Origin: JBCBZH01 sp039815415
Lineage (GTDB): Bacteria; Bacteroidota; Rhodothermia; Rhodothermales; Rubricoccaceae
Reading direction: 5' to 3'
NCBI GenBank assembly: GCA_039815415.1
Contig: JBCBZH010000145.1
Coordinates: 1-10,617 of the forward strand
DNA: 10,617 bases
Each line of letters begins with the position of its first letter. The first letter of the stretch is position 1. Shown here piece by piece: positions 6,665-10,617 of this stretch. Under the pieces are notes generated by a model. It saw only the letters and a program-made list of their open reading frames with translations, had not been told where the DNA came from and did no database searches. The position numbers and the translations under genes were made by a program.

Positions 6665-8848
6665 ATGGACCGCCAACGAGCCGCCCGCCACGAGTTTGCC
6701 TGCAGCGCACTCGCCCCGGACGCCTTCCGCGTGACTGGCTTTACGGGAGACGAGGCCATCTCGCAGCCCTTCCGCTTCGAGATCCATCTGCTCTCGAAGG
6801 ACCCGGACATCGAGTTCGCGGACGTGATCGACAAGAAGGCGACGTTGACCATGTTCCGGGGCGACGACCCCTCGGAGGTCAACGGCATCGTCGTTGACTT
6901 CCAGCAGGCCCAAAAGGCAGACATCGACTCGGATTACCACTTCGCCTACCGCGTGATCCTCATGCCGCGCCTGTGGCGGCTGTCGCTCTCGTTCCAGAGC
7001 CGCATCTTTCAGAACCTGTCTGTGGACGAGATCGTGGGACAGATCCTCGACGAGGCCGACGTCGACCACGAGTTCGAGTTGTCGGGCTCCTACGAGCCCC
7101 GCGAGTACACGACACAGTACAAGGAAACCGACCTGCAGTTCATCCAGCGGCTGCTCGAGTACGAGGGCATCCGCTACCACGTCCAGCACAAGGACGGCAC
7201 CGACACGCTCATCCTCAGCGACGACGCCAGCTCGGCGCCGCCCATCGCGGACCCGAAGAACATCGCGTACCGCTATCAGGGCGGTCTCATCTCCGCCGAT
7301 GGCTCAGAGATCATCACCGACTTCATCGCCCAGCAGCAGCTCGTCACGGCAAAAACGGAGGTCAAGGACTACAACTACCGCACACCTGAGCAGGAGTTGA
7401 TGGGCGAGTCGGAGATCAACGGCGAGCAGGCTCTCGGCAAGCACTCGGACTCGATGATCCACGCGGCGGACAACAGCCGCGCCAGCGCGCTGGCGAAGGT
7501 CCGCAACGAGGAGATCGAAACCACGCGCCTTCGGATGACCGGCAGCAGCGACTGCCTGCGCTTCCGCGTGGGACACCAGTTCGCGCTCGAGGAGCACTAC
7601 CGCGACAGCCTCAACCAGACCTACCTCATCACCCACGTCCGCCACGAGGGCTTCGAGACGACGACGATGACGAGCGACGAGGAGGACCCGCCGCCGGAGT
7701 ACATCAACTCGTTCACATGCGTCCCAGCCTCGGTGCCGTACCGCCCGCCACGGCTGACCCCCGAGCCCAAGCTGCCCGGCGTGCTGACGGCCAAGGTGGA
7801 AAGCTCCGGCGGCACCTACGCGCCCGTGGACGACCAGGGCCGCTACCGCATCCGCTTCCCGTTCGACATCGCCGATGCCGGAGCCGCCCAGGCGACCAAA
7901 CCCGTCCGCCTCGCCCAGCCCTACACAGGCCCCGGCTACGGCCAGCACTTCCCCGTCCACAAAGACGCCGAGATGGTGGTGGCCTGCGTGGACGGCAACG
8001 TGGACCGCATCCTCGGCCTCTCAACCGTCTACAACCCGACCCAGAACTCACCCGTCACCAACGAGAACGCCGCGCAGAACGTGCTCCGGTCCTGGGGCCA
8101 GAACGAGCTCACGTTCGACGACACGCAGGGCTCCGAGCTGGTGTACCTATTCGGCACCAAGGATCATCTGGTCGAGATCACAGACAACCAGGAGAACCAC
8201 GTCGGGACCAACCGGAAGCAAACCGTAGGGACTGATGAGACATTGGAGGTGGGACAGGACCAGAAAGAGACCATCGGCCGCGACAACGAGCTGAAGGTGG
8301 GTCGCGACCAGTCGCTCGATGTGGGTGCCAATCGCCGGATCGCTGTCGGCACCAGCCACAACGAGAGCATCGGATCGAGTATGTCGGTGACCGTAGGCGT
8401 GGCCTCCAGCGAGAACGTGGGCGCTGCGAAAACGGTCAACGTGGGGGCGGCTTATGCGGTCACCGTGGGCGCGGGCTATCAGGTCAGTGTCGGTGGCGTC
8501 AGCTCGGAGTCGGTGGGCGGCGCCAAGTCCCTCACGTCCGGCGGGTCAGTTTCCACTCGAGCCTCGACCGAATTCGAGGTGGCCGCAGGAACCGACATCA
8601 AGCTCGAGGCCGGCAAAGAGGGCAGCCTCAAGACTGGCAAGAAGCTCTTTATCGAGAGCGGCGACGACTTCAGCATCAAGGGAAGCAAGAAGCTGAACAT
8701 CGAAGCCAAGGATCAGATCACGATCAAGTGCGGGAGTGCGCAGATCATTATGAAGAAAAACGGTGACATCAGCATCAAGGGGAAGAAGATCGACATCAAG
8801 GGATCGGGGAAGATCACGGCCAAGGGGTCCCAAGCGCTCATCAACTAG
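6665..8848 (+). CDS. vgrG: T6SS spike protein VgrG (TssI)
   Basis: VgrG forms the trimeric spike on top of the Hcp tube, equivalent to the phage gp27-gp5 complex. The 727-residue protein has a gp27-like base (about 1-365) with 'YEPREYTTQYKETDLQFI' and RLLEYEGIRY. A gp5-type OB domain (about 370-457) runs from LPGVLTAKV through DDQGRYRIRFPFD to LSTVYNP. The spike is a beta-helix: 14 strict octads [VI]Gxxxxxx (513-624), then a lysine- and isoleucine-rich end that stops at ALIN. No additional toxin or adaptor domain follows, so this is a structural rather than an evolved VgrG. The ATG at 6665 lies 11 bases after the clpV stop, with no Shine-Dalgarno, and the next gene starts four bases after its stop. 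The tip (676-727) aligns without gaps to the end of the downstream DUF6484 protein. Confidence 0.97.
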   Translation: MDRQRAARHEFACSALAPDAFRVTGFTGDEAISQPFRFEIHLLSKDPDIEFADVIDKKATLTMFRGDDPSEVNGIVVDFQQAQKADIDSDYHFAYRVILMPRLWRLSLSFQSRIFQNLSVDEIVGQILDEADVDHEFELSGSYEPREYTTQYKETDLQFIQRLLEYEGIRYHVQHKDGTDTLILSDDASSAPPIADPKNIAYRYQGGLISADGSEIITDFIAQQQLVTAKTEVKDYNYRTPEQELMGESEINGEQALGKHSDSMIHAADNSRASALAKVRNEEIETTRLRMTGSSDCLRFRVGHQFALEEHYRDSLNQTYLITHVRHEGFETTTMTSDEEDPPPEYINSFTCVPASVPYRPPRLTPEPKLPGVLTAKVESSGGTYAPVDDQGRYRIRFPFDIADAGAAQATKPVRLAQPYTGPGYGQHFPVHKDAEMVVACVDGNVDRILGLSTVYNPTQNSPVTNENAAQNVLRSWGQNELTFDDTQGSELVYLFGTKDHLVEITDNQENHVGTNRKQTVGTDETLEVGQDQKETIGRDNELKVGRDQSLDVGANRRIAVGTSHNESIGSSMSVTVGVASSENVGAAKTVNVGAAYAVTVGAGYQVSVGGVSSESVGGAKSLTSGGSVSTRASTEFEVAAGTDIKLEAGKEGSLKTGKKLFIESGDDFSIKGSKKLNIEAKDQITIKCGSAQIIMKKNGDISIKGKKIDIKGSGKITAKGSQALIN
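8201..8536 (+). repeat. Fourteen tandem octad repeats of the VgrG spike
   Basis: Residues 513-624 of VgrG read as 14 consecutive eight-residue units, each beginning Val-Gly or Ile-Gly (Ile in units 4 and 8), with no insertion or slip. A fifteenth unit begins Ser-Gly. The first eight units are rich in charged and polar residues; the later ones (from about residue 577) shift to Ala, Ser, Gly and Val. This is the gp5-like triple-stranded beta-helix that makes the rigid needle. The DNA of the units is diverged, so it is a protein-level repeat rather than a recent duplication. Confidence 0.9.
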
Positions 8849-8852
8849 TCTT

Positions 8853-9293
8853 ATGCCTCTGTCTCTCGACCACGCCACCTCCGAAGCCCGCGTGTGCGAC
8901 GCGGACGACCTCCACGTCGCCTTTGAAGACGGCTCCACCTGCCCGTGCCGTCTGTTGCAAACGAGTGCCGGGCCACCCCTCGACCTCGCGACCGGCGACA
9001 TTGTGCTGGTGACCCGCCCGCCCGGATCCGACATGGGCTACGTGTTGGGCCGCGTCTCGACCGCCAGCCCGACGCCATCGGATGTCCGCATCACGATGCC
9101 GGGCAAGGTGGACACGGTCCGCATCAACGGCAAGCGCATCCATATCCAGGCCGACGATGAGATCGTCCTCGAGTGCGGCGATGGACGCATCCGAATCGAC
9201 CGACGAGGCAAAGTGACGGTCCTCGGGCGCGATGTCACTAGCCGGGCGCGTCACAGCCACAAGATCAAGGGAGCCAGCGTCGCCATCAACTGA
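8853..9293 (+). CDS. DUF6484-type protein encoded beside VgrG
   Basis: This 146-residue protein matches the layout of DUF6484-containing proteins often found beside vgrG and DUF2169/DUF4150 genes; the assignment is from recalled pattern, not a search. The first half is a small beta-rich domain ('GDIVLVTRPPGSDMGYVLGRV', about 48-68). The second half (about 88-146) runs IRIDRRGKVTVLGRDV and closes with KIKGASVAIN, a beta-spike-like end. The ATG at 8853 is chosen because it lies four bases after the vgrG stop; the same frame stays open upstream inside vgrG to an ATG at 8763, but those 30 extra codons are Ser/Arg-rich shadow sequence. No signal peptide or membrane segment. The 52 C-terminal residues align ungapped with the VgrG tip, suggesting it may be a spike-associated piece. 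Its function is not established. Confidence 0.82.
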   Translation: MPLSLDHATSEARVCDADDLHVAFEDGSTCPCRLLQTSAGPPLDLATGDIVLVTRPPGSDMGYVLGRVSTASPTPSDVRITMPGKVDTVRINGKRIHIQADDEIVLECGDGRIRIDRRGKVTVLGRDVTSRARHSHKIKGASVAIN

Positions 9294-9313
9294 GCGGGCG
9301 GCGAGTCGGTGCC

Positions 9314-10333
9314 ATGGAGATTCTCAATTCCTCTCCCTTCCAGGCGGCCCCGGCCGCGGTTGCAGACCTCGACGGGGCCGACTACCTCGTGCTTCTTCTG
9401 AAGGCGACCTACACGCTCGATGGTCAGGGCGGGATGGCGCCCTCAGAAACGCAGCGACCGGTCGAGCTGGCGGATACGTTCGTCGGCGACCCGGGCACGT
9501 CCAGCCTCACCTACGCTTCAGACTTGTCGATGGGCAAGGCCTCGACCGATGTGATCCTGGTGGGCTCGGCGTACCCGTCTCGCGCGGGGGACCGGGAAAG
9601 CGAAGTCGGCATCCAGGTCGGTTCTGCGCGTGCGACCCTGCGAGTCTTCGGAGACCGAGAATGGCAATCCGCGCTGGGGGTGACTCGGATGTCGCGGCCT
9701 GCCCCGTTCGAGTGTATCCCCCTCCAGTATGAGCGCGCGGCGGGTGGCACGGACACCACGCCCAGCGCTGAACGAGATCATGCCTTCGAGCCTCGCAATC
9801 CTGTGGGCGTTGGGTTTCGGGCCTCCCGGAGTCGGCGTGTAGTCGATGCCTCCCGCCTGCCCAACTTCGAACGCCCGGATGAGTTGATCCGAACCCCCGA
9901 TGACCGGCCGGCCCCGGCTCCTGTGGGGTTCGTCGCTCCGGGCTGGACACCACGTGCGGACTATGCAGGCACCTACGATGACGCCTGGGCAAACACCCGG
10001 AGTCCCCTCCTGCCCAGTGACTTCGACCCGAAGTTCTTCGATGTCGCTCCCCCTGGTCTAAGTGTGCCGGGCCGACTCAATGGCAATGAGCACGGCGCCG
10101 CCATGGGCGTATCTCCCTACGGTCTCCTGCGCTTCACGCTTCCGGGCTTGCAGCCCTCCGCGGAAGCCGCTGGGCGGAGCCTGGGCCGATGCCCGGTCGA
10201 GCTGGCGCTGGACCGTGTGGTCGTGGATGGAGACGCGGGCCTGCACGGTGAGGTCGTGCTGGTGTGGAGCGGCGGCCTGCGCGTTCCCCACGGGTTCCAC
10301 GACCTCGAAGCCCTTTCCCTGTCTCTGAACTAG
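9314..10333 (+). CDS. DUF2169 protein, putative T6SS cargo adaptor
   Basis: This 339-residue cytoplasmic-looking protein fits the DUF2169 family: start 'MEILNSSPFQAAPAA', then the 'YLVLLLKATYTL' strand (24-35), ADTFVGDPGTSSLTYASDL (53-71) and KASTDVILVGSAYP (75-88), and a C-terminal strand 'GEVVLVWSGGLRVP'. DUF2169 proteins are encoded with PAAR or PAAR-like genes. In Agrobacterium, Atu3641 of this family is needed to bring a PAAR-effector complex to VgrG2, so an adaptor or chaperone role is the best inference. The ATG at 9314 gives the conserved N-terminus; it lies 20 bases after the DUF6484 stop with no clear Shine-Dalgarno. The next gene, 11 bases downstream, is the expected PAAR-like partner. 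Two CGAGCTGGCG copies (9463, 10198) both encode Glu-Leu-Ala. Confidence 0.9.
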   Translation: MEILNSSPFQAAPAAVADLDGADYLVLLLKATYTLDGQGGMAPSETQRPVELADTFVGDPGTSSLTYASDLSMGKASTDVILVGSAYPSRAGDRESEVGIQVGSARATLRVFGDREWQSALGVTRMSRPAPFECIPLQYERAAGGTDTTPSAERDHAFEPRNPVGVGFRASRSRRVVDASRLPNFERPDELIRTPDDRPAPAPVGFVAPGWTPRADYAGTYDDAWANTRSPLLPSDFDPKFFDVAPPGLSVPGRLNGNEHGAAMGVSPYGLLRFTLPGLQPSAEAAGRSLGRCPVELALDRVVVDGDAGLHGEVVLVWSGGLRVPHGFHDLEALSLSLN

Positions 10334-10344
10334 CCCTCCGTACG

Positions 10345-10617
10345 ATGTCCTCATCTGTTGGCGTGAACATGCTCTCGGTGGTGCACAAGAGCAGCAACGG
10401 CATCACCATCGCCTTTCCGGACGTCTGCAAAACGCCCGCAGCTCCGAGTCCCATCCCGATCCCCTACCCCAACATCGCCATGTCCTCGGACACGGCGAAG
10501 GGGACGAAGAAGGTGAAAATGGACGGCAACCCCATCTGTGTGAAGGACTCCAACTTCAAGATGAGCACGGGCGACGAGGCGGGATCCGCTGGCGGGGGTG
10601 TCGTCAGCAACAAGATC
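10345..10617 (+). CDS. DUF4150 PAAR-like spike-tip protein, 5' part, truncated by window end
   Basis: The frame opens at ATG 10345, 11 bases after the DUF2169 stop, and is still open at the last base, giving 91 residues. It matches the DUF4150 PAAR-like domain: 'FPDVCKTPAAPSPIPIPYPN' (25-44), then SSDTAKGTKKVKMDGNPICV and 'STGDEAGSAGGGVVSNKI' at the edge. PAAR-like proteins cap the VgrG spike and often carry a toxin domain behind the tip or sit next to one. Whether this one does cannot be seen. An in-frame Met at residue 9 is a possible alternative start; the first ATG is preferred because the gap is then as short as elsewhere in the block. The upstream DUF2169 gene supports a cargo-linked tip. 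Confidence 0.88.
   Translation, partial: MSSSVGVNMLSVVHKSSNGITIAFPDVCKTPAAPSPIPIPYPNIAMSSDTAKGTKKVKMDGNPICVKDSNFKMSTGDEAGSAGGGVVSNKI

Noticed and set aside
8201..8536. CRISPR-like or satellite array
   Set aside because: The periodicity is at the protein level (8 residues) with diverged DNA units; it is the VgrG beta-helix.
8763..8852. Extension of the DUF6484 protein 30 codons upstream into vgrG
   Set aside because: The extra residues are a Ser/Arg-rich shadow of the vgrG lysine-rich end; the ATG at 8853 directly after the vgrG stop is more likely.
1..10617. tRNA, rRNA, insertion sequence or integrase genes
   Set aside because: No cloverleaf-like or rRNA-like segments, terminal inverted repeats with a transposase, or recombinase motifs were seen on either strand.

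Overview
The window is one face of a type VI secretion system (T6SS) gene cluster. All nine recognisable genes lie on the plus strand. They run from the contractile-tail and baseplate genes (hcp, tssE, tssF, tssG), through the recycling ATPase (tssH/clpV), to a spike and cargo-loading module (tssI/vgrG, a DUF6484 protein, a DUF2169 protein and a DUF4150 PAAR-like protein). The first gene (hcp) is cut by the left edge and the last (PAAR-like) by the right edge. The sheath genes tssB/tssC, tssK, tssA and the membrane complex tssJ/L/M are not in the window and presumably lie upstream or elsewhere.

The DNA is GC-rich (roughly two thirds G+C), gene-dense and codes on one strand. Most start codons lack a recognisable Shine-Dalgarno sequence; only tssE has an obvious one. 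This suggests a GC-rich Gram-negative lineage in which Shine-Dalgarno use is weak. Candidates are Rhodothermota/Bacteroidota relatives or a myxobacterium-like deltaproteobacterium, but the sequence alone does not decide the phylum.

Layout: 1-307 hcp 3' part; 355-768 tssE; 769-868 short non-coding gap; 869-2641 tssF; 2643-3665 tssG (one base after tssF); 3666-3833 longest non-coding gap, with an inverted repeat and a short leader-like ORF; 3834-6653 clpV with an unusual acidic C-terminal tail; 6665-8848 vgrG with 14 regular octad repeats in its spike; 8853-9293 DUF6484 protein; 9314-10333 DUF2169 protein; 10345 to the end, DUF4150 PAAR-like protein. The spacing suggests two translational blocks, hcp-tssEFG and clpV-vgrG-DUF6484-DUF2169-PAAR-like.

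How they work together: Hcp forms the inner tube. TssE/F/G are baseplate wedge parts that position the tube and spike. VgrG makes the trimeric spike, and the PAAR-like protein caps it. DUF2169 proteins act as adaptors that help load PAAR/effector cargo. ClpV disassembles the contracted sheath. VgrG has no extra C-terminal toxin domain, so cargo is most likely carried by the PAAR-like protein or by genes just beyond the right edge.

The least ordinary signals are: a 10-bp sequence (CGCCAGCTCG or its complement) present 12 times on both strands, including a perfect inverted pair in the clpV tail; the acidic clpV tail itself; an ungapped similarity between the VgrG tip and the DUF6484 C-terminus; and the structured clpV leader.
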